Origin: Limnohabitans sp. | GTDB taxonomy: Bacteria; Pseudomonadota; Gammaproteobacteria; Burkholderiales; Burkholderiaceae_C | Length of the DNA: 20,492 nt | Reading direction: 5' to 3' | Assembly (NCBI GenBank): GCA_018883305.1 | Contig: VEQI01000013.1 | Span: 1 to 20,492, forward strand | Shown here: piece after piece, positions 1 through 7,925 of the stretch | Position numbering within the stretch: position 1 is the stretch's first letter | Layout of the letters: each line of letters begins with the position of its first letter | Made by a program: the position numbers and the translations under genes | The notes under the pieces: model-generated | What the model was told of the DNA's origin: nothing | What the model saw: the letters and a program-made list of their open reading frames with translations, nothing else | The model's database searches: none

Positions 1-1
1 G

Positions 2-1120
2 TTTGGCAGCATCTTTCACAACCAGGTTGGCATGTCAGCCGAGGGCATTGCGCAAATCGCGGTGGTGCTGGGCGCTTGCACGGCGGGCGGTGCCTACATC
101 CCCGCCCTGTGTGACGAGATTGTGATTGTGCGCGGCAAGGGCTTCATGTTCCTGGGCGGGCCGCAGTTGGTGCAAGCCGCCACGGGCGAAGTGGTGGATG
201 CCGAGTTGCTGGGCGGCGCCGAGATGCACAGCCGCATCAGCGGCGTCACCGATCACATGGCCGAGGACGATGCCCAGGCACTGGCCATTGCGCGCCGGCT
301 GGTCAATGAGTTGCCCCCCATGCCCGCACCGCTGCGTGATCGCACGGCGGTACGCGAACCGTCACGACCAGTCACCGACATTTACGGACTGGTGCCTCGC
401 GACGCGCGTCGCCCCATGCCTACCCGCGATGTCCTGCAATGTCTGCTGGATGGCGGACAACTGTCGGAGTTCAAGGCGGAGTACGGCGACACGCTGATCA
501 CCGGCTTTGCGCGCATTGGCGGCTGGCAAGTGGGTGTGCTGGCCAACCACGGTGTGCTGTTTGCCGACAGCGCGGACAAGGCCACGCATTTCATCGATCT
601 GTGTTGCAAGCGCAATGTGCCACTGCTGTTTCTGGCGGATGTGGCAGGCTTCATGGTGGGGCGGCAAGCCGAGGAGGGGGGTATCGCCAAAGCGGGTGCC
701 CGATTCATCACCGCGATGAGTTCGGCGGCGGTCCCCAAGTTCACCCTGATCACAGGGGGGGCATATGGCGCCGGCTACCTGGCGATGTGCGGCCGTGCCT
801 TCAAGCCCAACGCCATGTTCATGTGGCCCAACGGGCGTGCGGCCATCATGGGCCCTGATCAGGCGGCGACCACGCTGGCCTTGGTCAAACGTCAGAACCT
901 CAAGCCTGGTGAGGTGTGGACGCCTGAGGACGAGGAGGCTTTCAAACAGCCCATCCGTGAGCAATATGAGCGCTTTGCCGCGGCACGCAACTTCGCCCGT
1001 CATCTGTGGGTGGACGGCATCCTGGACCCGGCGGAAACGCGTGAAACGCTGACGCTGTTGCTGGACTTGGCGGCCCGGGTGCCCGTGGCCAATACCCGTT
1101 TTGGCGTGATGAGGATGTAA
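2..1120 (+). CDS. Acyl-CoA carboxylase, carboxyltransferase (beta) subunit, 5'-truncated
   Basis: The reading frame is open from base 2, and residues before the first ATG at 32 (FGSIFHNQVG) align with the middle of methylcrotonyl-CoA carboxylase beta subunits, so the gene begins outside the window. Visible landmarks are CTAGGAY, FLGGPQLVQAATGEVV with the family's LGG...H...SGV..H pattern, a C-terminal carboxyltransferase half with GGAYGAGY and MWPNGRAAIMG, and the terminal TRFGVMRM typical of this family. The subunit would transfer CO2 from carboxybiotin to an acyl-CoA in the cytoplasm. The biotin-carrying subunit starts 5 bases after its stop. The substrate is unresolved: methylcrotonyl-CoA and geranyl-CoA carboxylases are the nearest types I recognise, but RAAIMGPDQA differs from the ISVMGGEQA usual in methylcrotonyl enzymes. 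Confidence 0.92.
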   Translation, partial: FGSIFHNQVGMSAEGIAQIAVVLGACTAGGAYIPALCDEIVIVRGKGFMFLGGPQLVQAATGEVVDAELLGGAEMHSRISGVTDHMAEDDAQALAIARRLVNELPPMPAPLRDRTAVREPSRPVTDIYGLVPRDARRPMPTRDVLQCLLDGGQLSEFKAEYGDTLITGFARIGGWQVGVLANHGVLFADSADKATHFIDLCCKRNVPLLFLADVAGFMVGRQAEEGGIAKAGARFITAMSSAAVPKFTLITGGAYGAGYLAMCGRAFKPNAMFMWPNGRAAIMGPDQAATTLALVKRQNLKPGEVWTPEDEEAFKQPIREQYERFAAARNFARHLWVDGILDPAETRETLTLLLDLAARVPVANTRFGVMRM

Positions 1121-1125
1121 GCCGC

Positions 1126-3150
1126 ATGTACCGCAAAATTCTGATCGCCAATCGTGGCGAAATTGCCTGTCGCATTGCACGCACTTTGCGTCAGATGGAC
1201 ATTGCCGCCGCCACGGTGCACTCCACGGTGGATGCCCAGTCCCTGCATGTGCAGGAGATCGGTGAGTCGGTGTGGATTGGGGACGCCCCCGCACGTCAGA
1301 GCTATCTGAACATCGATGCGGTGATTGCCGCCGCGCAACGTGTGGGCGCCGATGCCGTACATCCTGGTTTTGGTTTTCTGTCCGAGAACGCTGACTTCGC
1401 GCGCCGATGTGCCGAGGCCGGGCTGACGTTCATTGGTCCCTCACCCGAGGTGCTCACCCTGTTTGGTGACAAGGCCCAGGCCAAACAGCTGGCCCAACGC
1501 TTGGGCATTGTCACGGCGGGTGGCCTGGATGAACCCAGTGACGATGTGGGCACCTTGCTGCGCGCGCTCTCGCCCTTGCCCAGACCGTGCATCCTGAAGG
1601 CGGTGGCCGGTGGCGGTGGCAAGGGCATGCGTGTGCTGCGCGAAGGCGACGATGCGCGAGCGGCGATTGAGGCCGCCATCCGCGAGGGTCGATCAGCCTT
1701 TGGCGATGGCCGTCTGATTGCAGAGCGATATCTTGGCGGGCCACGCCACATCGAGGTGCAGATCCTGGGCGACGGACGCGGCCAGGTCATGCACCTGTGG
1801 GACCGTGAGTGCTCTCTGCAGCGACGCTTTCAAAAAGTGGTGGAGGAGGCCCCTGCCACGTCAATCTCACAAGCCTTGCGCGAGCGTTTGCAAGCGCAAG
1901 CCGTTGCCCTGGGGCAAGCGGTGAACTACCTGGGGCTGGGGACCGTGGAGTTTGCGGTCAGTGGTGAAGAGGCCGTGTTTCTGGAGGTCAACCCGCGACT
2001 GCAGGTGGAACACACGGTGACCGAATCCGTGACAGGCCTGGATCTGGTGGCGCTGCAGATACGTACCGTGCATGACGGCTGCTTGCCCTTGAGCGAAGCC
2101 GAGCGACCCGAGCCGCGCGGTGTGGCCGTGCAGGTGCGCCTGTATGCCGAAGATGCCGCGCAAGGCTTTCTGCCCGCCACGGGTCGGGTCGATGTGTTTG
2201 ACGTGGCCCGCGATGTGCGTGTCGACGCCGGGGTCACAGCGGGCAGCGTCATCAGTCCGCACTACGACCCCATGATCGCCAAGCTCATTGCGCATGGGCA
2301 GACACGTGAGGCGGCCTTTCAGGTCATGCGTGGTGCGCTGGCACAGACCAGCGTGCTGGGCGTGACCAGCAACCGCGAATTCCTGCAAGCGCTGCTCACG
2401 GATCCGCGCGTGCGGGCCAACGAGGTCAACACAGAATTCATCGACACCTGGCTGGCCAACCATCAGGCCCAGCCGGTCTTGCCCGCAGAGGTGGCAGCGC
2501 TGCTGGCGGTATGGCTGGTCCAGGGTCGTCGCCCCATGACAGACCCGGGAAGGTCCCATGTTGATGCCCTGGGCGCATGGCAAGACGCAGGGTTGACGGG
2601 ATGGCGCTTGCGCCGGGTGGACACCTTGCCCGCCATCACCTGGCAGGCCAGCGGCACGGCCGGAGCCTGGCGCGTTGGCTTCGGGGGTGTCATGAATGAC
2701 GCACAACAGGTGCGGGTGGATGACCAGGTGTTTCAGGTTGTGGTGCCCGAGATCGACGGTCGTGACTCGTCCAGCCCATGGTTGAGTGTGAACGTGGATG
2801 GACGTGCGGTTCGTCTGCGTGCCAGTGTCAGCGAGGCCCACATCAGTGCCGATCTGGGCGCTCGATCACTGGCACTGGATTTACAGGCCCTGCGCTCACG
2901 CAGCATGGGAGGAGGCGATGGCACGCGCGACAAGATGCGTGCGCCCATGATGGGACTCATCATCGCGGTTCATGTGAAAGAGGGCGACATGGTTCAGGCA
3001 GGCCAGCGTCTGGCCACCATGGAATCCATGAAAATGGAAATGACGATCTCCGCGCCCGTGACGGGGCGAGTGTCCTGGGTGGGCTGTGCTGACAAGGACA
3101 AGGTGGAACGTCATCAGGACCTGTTCCGCATCGAGGCCGTTCAGGATTGA
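1126..3150 (+). CDS. Acyl-CoA carboxylase, biotin carboxylase and biotin carrier (alpha) subunit
   Basis: This 674-residue protein has the standard order for methylcrotonyl/geranyl/propionyl-CoA carboxylase alpha subunits. It has a biotin carboxylase N-domain (KILIANRGEIACRIART near residue 4), an ATP-grasp with the glycine-rich loop GGGGKG at 162-167, RECSLQRRFQKVVEEAP, and the catalytic segment EVNPRLQVEH at 287-296. A less conserved middle region of about 130 residues follows, then a C-terminal biotinyl domain. Lys636 in MESMKMEM is the expected biotin attachment site; the usual Ala two residues before it is Ser here. It would carboxylate biotin with ATP and bicarbonate and pass it to the adjacent beta subunit. 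Length matches AtuF/LiuD-type proteins (about 655-680). The ATG follows the beta-subunit stop by only 5 bases, which indicates co-translation. Confidence 0.93.
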   Translation: MYRKILIANRGEIACRIARTLRQMDIAAATVHSTVDAQSLHVQEIGESVWIGDAPARQSYLNIDAVIAAAQRVGADAVHPGFGFLSENADFARRCAEAGLTFIGPSPEVLTLFGDKAQAKQLAQRLGIVTAGGLDEPSDDVGTLLRALSPLPRPCILKAVAGGGGKGMRVLREGDDARAAIEAAIREGRSAFGDGRLIAERYLGGPRHIEVQILGDGRGQVMHLWDRECSLQRRFQKVVEEAPATSISQALRERLQAQAVALGQAVNYLGLGTVEFAVSGEEAVFLEVNPRLQVEHTVTESVTGLDLVALQIRTVHDGCLPLSEAERPEPRGVAVQVRLYAEDAAQGFLPATGRVDVFDVARDVRVDAGVTAGSVISPHYDPMIAKLIAHGQTREAAFQVMRGALAQTSVLGVTSNREFLQALLTDPRVRANEVNTEFIDTWLANHQAQPVLPAEVAALLAVWLVQGRRPMTDPGRSHVDALGAWQDAGLTGWRLRRVDTLPAITWQASGTAGAWRVGFGGVMNDAQQVRVDDQVFQVVVPEIDGRDSSSPWLSVNVDGRAVRLRASVSEAHISADLGARSLALDLQALRSRSMGGGDGTRDKMRAPMMGLIIAVHVKEGDMVQAGQRLATMESMKMEMTISAPVTGRVSWVGCADKDKVERHQDLFRIEAVQD

Positions 3151-3222
3151 AGCAACACCAAGGTGGGTAAAGCCACAAGCGCAAAAGCCTTGCCGGGCAC
3201 CAGAATGAAGGGAATTGACGTC

Positions 3223-4185
3223 ATGTCCAGCTTGCCAAGTCGTGTCGACATCCATGAGGAAGGACCGCGCGAAGGTTTTCAGATTGAACCGGTGGGCTTT
3301 TCCATCGCAGATCGTGCGGCCCTGGTGGAAGCCCTGGCGGATGCTGGCTTGCACCAGATCCAGGTCGCCTCTTTCGTCAATCCCAAGCGTGTGCCGCAGA
3401 TGGCGGATGCTGCGGAATTGTTTGCCGCCATCCGTCGCCGCGAAGGTGTGCGGTACACCGGCCTGTGGTTGAACGAGCAAGGCTTTGACCGCGCCTGTGC
3501 CACCGCGTCGGTGGATCTGGTGGGTGCGTTGTATTTCTACGCCTCGGATGCTTTCAGTCGTATGAACAACGGGGTGAGCGCTGAGGCGCATGCGCAATCG
3601 CAACGTCAATGGCTGGCGCGCTATCGGGAGGCTGGCTTGCCGGTGGAGTCGGCTTATGTGATGACCGCCTTTGGTTGCCATGTGGAAGGCGAGGTCAGTG
3701 AGGCGCGGCTGGAGCAGTCCCTGCAGTTTCTGGCGCAATTGCAGCAAGAGGAAGGTGTCACGGTGCCGCACGTCTATCTGGCCGATACCGTGGGCATGGC
3801 CAATCCGGTGTCGGTGGCTCGACGCGTGTCGCTGGCGCGCCGTGTGTTGCCGGGTGCGCGCATCGGGTTGCACTTGCATGACACGCGTGGCATTGGCATG
3901 GCCAACGCCCTGGCGGCACTGCAGCAGGGTGTGGATTTGTTTGACGCCTCCATTGCGGGCCTGGGCGGGTGCCCCTTCAGTGGCGGCTCGCACGGCAGCA
4001 GTTCAGGCAATATCTGCACCGAGGATCTGGCCTTTCTGTGTGCCGAGCTGGGCATTGAAACCGGACTGAATCTGGATAAGCTGATCCAGGCGGCGCGCCT
4101 GGCTGAACGCATCATTGGACGTCGTCTGGACGGGCGTCTGATGCACAGCGGTTTGCCCACACGCCAGGCGGCGGTGAATCCCTGA
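3223..4185 (+). CDS. HMG-CoA lyase family protein
   Basis: TIM-barrel aldolase-type lyase of 320 residues. Seen features are VDIHEEGPREGFQIE at the N-terminus (Arg16, Glu17), the metal-binding LHLHDTRG with His217 and His219, and SIAGLGGCPF with Cys250, close to the HMG-CoA lyase signature. The family cleaves 3-hydroxy-3-methylglutaryl-CoA to acetyl-CoA and acetoacetate; the carboxylase genes upstream fit the preceding steps. The acidic residue after the catalytic Arg is normally Asp (GPRDGLQNE) and is Glu here, so a variant substrate is possible. I chose the ATG at 3223 because AAGGGA lies 9 bases upstream; a GTG at 3163 and ATG at 3205 are in frame but have weaker signals. The 72-base gap after the alpha subunit shows no terminator. 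Confidence 0.85.
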   Translation: MSSLPSRVDIHEEGPREGFQIEPVGFSIADRAALVEALADAGLHQIQVASFVNPKRVPQMADAAELFAAIRRREGVRYTGLWLNEQGFDRACATASVDLVGALYFYASDAFSRMNNGVSAEAHAQSQRQWLARYREAGLPVESAYVMTAFGCHVEGEVSEARLEQSLQFLAQLQQEEGVTVPHVYLADTVGMANPVSVARRVSLARRVLPGARIGLHLHDTRGIGMANALAALQQGVDLFDASIAGLGGCPFSGGSHGSSSGNICTEDLAFLCAELGIETGLNLDKLIQAARLAERIIGRRLDGRLMHSGLPTRQAAVNP

Positions 4186-4228
4186 TCCTGCGGGTCACTG
4201 CCCCGCGCTTGAACCACAGGAGTCGTGC

Positions 4229-5752
4229 ATGTCTTTGCCCAACACATCTCGCCTGACCCTGGATGCCCTGTTTCGCAAACGGGCCATCATGCAACCCGAT
4301 GCACCTGCGCTCACGGGGGTGACGACCGCTGGCACATTCACGCTCAGCTATCAAGCCTTGGCGCTGCGTGTGGCGCGCCTGGTCAGTGCGTTGCGAGGGA
4401 CGGGCGTTCAGCGGGGAGACCGCATTGCCCTGTGGTCAGAAAATGATCCGGCCTACCTGGAGCTGGAGTTGGCGGCGGCACATCTGGGGGTCATCGTTGC
4501 GTGTCTCAACTGGCGGCTCACGGATGCCGAGCAACTGCATTGCATTCAACTCGTATCACCCGTGATGCTGGTGGTGTCACCCCGTTTTCAGCCGGCGCTG
4601 GCGCGACTGGATCACGGCGTGCCCCAGGTGCGTGAATTGGGTTTGTCGTGGGACGCCTGGCGTGACGCCGCCGAGCCAGCCGCACCCGACGATGCCGTGG
4701 ACCCCGAGGACGGGCTGGTCATTCTCTACACGAGTGGCACCACGGGCCTGCCCAAAGGAGCACTGATCAGTCATCGGGCCATGGTGGCCAGGGCCATGGT
4801 GTTCTCGACGGAATACGGCATTCGTGGCAGTGATGGCTATATCTGCTGGTCACCCCTGTTTCACATGGCGGGGACCGACCATGCCTTGGCCACCTTGCTG
4901 TTGGGCGGTCATGTGATGGTGTGCGACGGCTTGGCGCTGGAGCACATCGTGCCGTGGCTGGCGCAAGAGGAGATTGGCTGGCTCATGGCCATGCCCGGCA
5001 TGATTGAAACGCTCATTCAGGCCTTGCGAGGGCGCACCATTCGTTCGGTGCGCATGGTCGGTGCCATGGCTGATTTGGTTCCGCCGTTGCAAATTGCAGA
5101 ACTCAGTGCGATGGTGAAGGCTCCCTACCTCAACAGCTTTGGCTCCACCGAAACCGGATTGCCGCCGGCCTCTGGCGCCCTGCTGCCGCCCGGCGAGGTG
5201 CCACGCACGCTGAGCAAACGTGAATCCAGTGGCTGCCTGATTCGTCTGGTGGATGCACAAGACCACGAGGTGCCGTTGGAAACGCCAGGCGAAATGGCCG
5301 TGCGCGGTCCCACGCTTTTCTCCGGCTACTGGGGCAATGCGCAAGCCAATGCACACGACTTCCGAGGCGGCTGGTTCCACATGGGCGATCTGTTTGTGCG
5401 GCATGCCAATGGAACCCTGGACTTCGTGGATCGACTGAAATACCTCATCAAGTCGGGGGGCGAAAACATCTATCCGGCAGAGGTGGAACGCGTGCTGCTG
5501 ACCCACGCCGCCGTGCGTGATGTCGCCGTGGTGCGCAAACCCGATGCCCGTTGGGGAGAGGTCCCTGTGGCATTTGTGGCCTGCCATGCCAGCGTTGGGC
5601 AAGCCTTGGATGCGCAAGTGCTGCTGGCGCATTGCCGAGCCCACTTGCCCGGTTACAAACTGCCCAAGGATATTCGCTTCGTGGACTTTGAGGATTTGCC
5701 CCGCTCCAGCACGGGCAAGATCCAGCGCCATGTCCTGGAGCAGCGTCTGTAG
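4229..5752 (+). CDS. AMP-forming acyl-CoA synthetase
   Basis: ANL-superfamily enzyme of 507 residues that would activate a carboxylic acid to its CoA thioester through an acyl-adenylate. The P-loop-like motif LYTSGTTGLPKG spans about 166-177, the adenine-binding FGSTETG 304-310, the ribose-binding MGD 385-387 with WFHMGDLF, the hinge DRLKYLIKSGGENIYPAEVE, and the catalytic lysine is Lys497 in PRSSTGK. The protein is complete. AGGAG sits about 7 bases before the ATG. It follows the lyase by 43 bases on the same strand and probably belongs to the carboxylase operon, supplying the CoA ester. Sequence alone does not decide between short, medium, branched or aromatic acids. Its end is 14 bases from the end of the convergent TetR gene. 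Confidence 0.92.
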   Translation: MSLPNTSRLTLDALFRKRAIMQPDAPALTGVTTAGTFTLSYQALALRVARLVSALRGTGVQRGDRIALWSENDPAYLELELAAAHLGVIVACLNWRLTDAEQLHCIQLVSPVMLVVSPRFQPALARLDHGVPQVRELGLSWDAWRDAAEPAAPDDAVDPEDGLVILYTSGTTGLPKGALISHRAMVARAMVFSTEYGIRGSDGYICWSPLFHMAGTDHALATLLLGGHVMVCDGLALEHIVPWLAQEEIGWLMAMPGMIETLIQALRGRTIRSVRMVGAMADLVPPLQIAELSAMVKAPYLNSFGSTETGLPPASGALLPPGEVPRTLSKRESSGCLIRLVDAQDHEVPLETPGEMAVRGPTLFSGYWGNAQANAHDFRGGWFHMGDLFVRHANGTLDFVDRLKYLIKSGGENIYPAEVERVLLTHAAVRDVAVVRKPDARWGEVPVAFVACHASVGQALDAQVLLAHCRAHLPGYKLPKDIRFVDFEDLPRSSTGKIQRHVLEQRL

Positions 5753-5766
5753 CCTTTGAATGGCGT

Positions 5767-6378
5767 TCAGGTCTGGGTGGACCGCAGGGGCAAGCCTAAC
5801 AACTGTCGGGCCAGACGCTGATAGAGCCGGATGAGTCGGGCTTGACTCAAACGGCCATCGGGCCGGTACCAGTTGCTGATGCCTGTCAGCAGTGACAGCA
5901 ACGCCAGCGTGGCTACACGCAAGTCATCCAGTGTCCATTGGCCGGCTTTCTGGCCGTCACGCAAAATGCTGTGGACATGCGCTTCATAGGTCTTGCGCAA
6001 GGCGATGACCCGTTCATATTGACTCGGCGACAGGCTTCGCAACTCCATGTTGCCAATGAAGACCTCTTCCTGACGAGCGGTGTGCCATTCGATGTGAAAT
6101 CGAACGAAGCGGTCCAGTCGTTGCGTCGGGTCGGTCACACCAGCCATCTGGGTTTGCAGATCAAGCAGCAACTCCTGCAAGATGCCTTCCAGCAAGGTGC
6201 CAAGGAACGCCTGCTTTTGAGGCACATGGTTGTACAGGGACCCCACGCTCAGATTCACATCGGCCGCGAGGTCGCGCAAGTTCATGGCCTCATAGCCAAA
6301 GCGGTAAATGCGATGGATCGCGGCCTTGCGGATCGCTCGCATCGTGTCCGCGCCATTCACTCCTGCGGGTCTTCCCAT
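5767..6378 (-). CDS. TetR-family transcriptional regulator
   Basis: One-component repressor-type protein. The N-terminal helix-turn-helix is clear: YRFGYEAMNLRDLAADVNLSVGSLYNHVPQKQAFL, followed by a helical ligand-binding domain of about 140 residues with no recognised ligand. I prefer the ATG at 6378 (203 residues, starting MGRP, a very common TetR start) because an AGGACAGG Shine-Dalgarno-like sequence lies 8 bases upstream. An upstream in-frame ATG at 6405 would give 212 residues but has a poor ribosome site. The gene converges on the acyl-CoA synthetase and is divergent from the secretion operon. TetR regulators often sit beside acyl-CoA catabolism genes and sense acyl-CoA esters, so control of the carboxylase locus is a reasonable inference; I saw no operator. 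Confidence 0.88.
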   Translation of the reverse strand: MGRPAGVNGADTMRAIRKAAIHRIYRFGYEAMNLRDLAADVNLSVGSLYNHVPQKQAFLGTLLEGILQELLLDLQTQMAGVTDPTQRLDRFVRFHIEWHTARQEEVFIGNMELRSLSPSQYERVIALRKTYEAHVHSILRDGQKAGQWTLDDLRVATLALLSLLTGISNWYRPDGRLSQARLIRLYQRLARQLLGLPLRSTQT

Positions 6379-6608
6379 GTGTTTTGCCTGTCCTATTGCA
6401 GGCATATTAACCTGTTGAAAGCTTCCTTGACGGTACCAACGAAGATTTGCATCTCACAGCGGTGATGGGAGTTCTTTGTCATGTCCTGAAATCTTTGACC
6501 GCCTTTTAGTGAGCTCAGAATGGATAATTTAGACAACAGTTTGAACGCCTACGCTCAAAGGCATAGACCGAAAGAAGCGGTGCTTCATGGTGATGCACGC
6601 TTTCTATA
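6379..6608. other. Divergent intergenic region (TetR gene / secretion operon)
   Basis: This 230-base stretch is AT-richer than its surroundings and should hold promoters for both flanking genes. On the minus strand TAATAT (6409 to 6404) could be a -10 for the TetR gene, which would favour the 6378 start, though no good -35 is seen. On the plus strand a perfect TATAAT lies at its right edge, and an imperfect palindrome is at 6540-6559. Nothing in it looks coding; a 175-residue frame entering it from the left on the plus strand is only the antisense of the TetR gene. Confidence 0.6.
6540..6559. repeat. Imperfect palindrome upstream of secretion operon
   Basis: TTTGAACG and CGCTCAAA form 8-base arms with one mismatch around the 4-base spacer CCTA. 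It lies about 45 bases upstream of the TATAAT box of the secretion operon, a usual place for an activator or repressor site. The protein that would bind it is unknown, and it could be chance. Confidence 0.35.
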
Positions 6609-6610
6609 AT
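6605..6610 (+). promoter_or_regulatory. Candidate -10 element (TATAAT) of secretion operon
   Basis: A perfect TATAAT overlaps the first possible ATG (6609) of the TolC-family gene. The -35 region at the right distance (around 6582-6588, GCTTCAT) is poor. If the box is used, transcription would begin near 6617-6618, downstream of that ATG and almost exactly at an in-frame GTG at 6618. In a 60% GC genome a perfect hexamer in an upstream region is suggestive but not proof. Confidence 0.4.
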
Positions 6611-7925
6611 GCTCAGCGTGCCAACCTCCCGATCTTCATTCAAACGCCTCTCCCTGGTCCATGTGGTGTCATGTGGTTGTCTGATGATGGCCACCCATGT
6701 ACAGGCGGTGACTTTGGCGCAAGTCCTGTCCGAGGCGCTGCAGACGCACCCCTCCGTCGTCACACAGCAACGTCAGGTCGAGGTTTCGCGCGCCGATTGG
6801 CGCGTGGCCGAGCAGCAGTTTTACCCCACGCCTTCCGTCAGCCTGGAGCAGGTGAGCCCGTCGGCCGCAGATCCGAGTTATCGGGGTGACAAGCAGTTGC
6901 AACTGTTTCGATTGCAGCAACCTCTATGGACGGCAGGACGGCTCAGCGCCGGATTGGACCGCTCACAGGCAGGCATTGAAGTGAGTGATGCCAACCTGGC
7001 AGATGCCCGGTTGCAGTTGTCTTTCAAAGTGTTGCAGGCCTGGAGTGACTGGGTGGCTGCGGATCGCAAAGTGCAGGCGGTGGAAGACAGTCTGCAAGCG
7101 CATCGACGTCTCGATGGCATCTTGAAGCGGCGCATTCAAGAAGGCGCTTCAGCACCCACCGAGCAAATTCTCACGGAAAGCCGCATTCAGCAAACGCAGG
7201 CGCAAATGGAGGCCATGCAGGCGCAGTCCCGCCTGGCCCGTGTGCGGCTGGAGCAACTGATGGGGCGTCGCTTGGGTGAGCAAGACCAGCCGCAAGCGCT
7301 GGCACCGTACGCTACTGACTCCATCGACCAGATGCTGTCCAGTGCCGTCAAGTATTTTCCGGCCTATCAGCGCGGACAAGCCCAGTTGCGGCAGCAGGAA
7401 GCCGAGTGGCGGGAGCGCAAGGCCGATTTGTGGCCCGAAGTCTATGTGCGCGCCGAACACCAGCGCGGCAATTACGCGTACGCAGACATGCCCTCGGTGA
7501 ACCGGGTGTTTGTGGGGCTGTCCAGTCGACTGGGCGCGGGCTTGACGACGGGCATGCAACTGGAGTCGATCAGCAAGCGTCGTGAAGTGCTCTTGAATGA
7601 TTTGGAAAACGTCGAGCGAACCGTGCGCGAGCAGGTGCAGACCGAGTGGATTCAACTCAGCTCGGCCCTGACGCGACTGCCCTCGTTGCTGCAAAGCCAG
7701 GCCTCCGCGCGTCTGACCGCGCAGGCTTGGGATCGTCAGTTTTTGGCGGGACGCAAGTCATGGATGGAAGTGATGAACACCGTGCGTGAGATGCTGCAAG
7801 CCGACCTGGACCTGGTGGACGCGCAGACGCAAATTTTGCTGGGCTCCTGGCGCCTGGCCTGTCTGGTCGAGACGCCCGAGATGGCACTGAACAAAATGCA
7901 ACAAGTGGGAGCGGCTCGTCCATGA
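6609..7925 (+). CDS. TolC-family outer-membrane channel of type I secretion system
   Basis: Protein of up to 438 residues with a signal peptide (basic SRSSFKR, hydrophobic run, cleavage near THVQA/VTLAQ) followed by the outer-membrane efflux protein repeat pattern. VTLAQVLSEALQTHPSV starts the first half, and long amphipathic Gln/Arg/Glu-rich helices follow, as in TolC/LapE/AggA proteins. Such proteins trimerise to a periplasm-spanning channel. The product is placed in a type I secretion system because the exporter and adaptor genes follow immediately, the former by an ATGA overlap at 7922-7925. The start is uncertain: ATG 6609 has no Shine-Dalgarno and lies inside a perfect -10 box; GTG 6618 still leaves a complete signal peptide. 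Confidence 0.9.
   Translation: MLSVPTSRSSFKRLSLVHVVSCGCLMMATHVQAVTLAQVLSEALQTHPSVVTQQRQVEVSRADWRVAEQQFYPTPSVSLEQVSPSAADPSYRGDKQLQLFRLQQPLWTAGRLSAGLDRSQAGIEVSDANLADARLQLSFKVLQAWSDWVAADRKVQAVEDSLQAHRRLDGILKRRIQEGASAPTEQILTESRIQQTQAQMEAMQAQSRLARVRLEQLMGRRLGEQDQPQALAPYATDSIDQMLSSAVKYFPAYQRGQAQLRQQEAEWRERKADLWPEVYVRAEHQRGNYAYADMPSVNRVFVGLSSRLGAGLTTGMQLESISKRREVLLNDLENVERTVREQVQTEWIQLSSALTRLPSLLQSQASARLTAQAWDRQFLAGRKSWMEVMNTVREMLQADLDLVDAQTQILLGSWRLACLVETPEMALNKMQQVGAARP

Noticed and set aside
362..1294. 310-residue minus-strand frame opposite the carboxylase genes
   Set aside because: It is antisense to well-conserved carboxylase sequence, is rich in His, Arg and Gln as expected of a high-GC shadow frame, and resembles no family.
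2896..3993. 365-residue minus-strand frame opposite the alpha subunit and the lyase
   Set aside because: It spans two clearly coding plus-strand genes and has shadow-frame composition.
4850..5731. 293-residue minus-strand frame opposite the acyl-CoA synthetase
   Set aside because: The plus strand carries all ANL motifs; the minus-strand product has no recognisable domain.
5938..6465. 175-residue plus-strand frame across the TetR gene and its upstream region
   Set aside because: The TetR helix-turn-helix on the minus strand is unambiguous and the plus frame has no domain or ribosome site.
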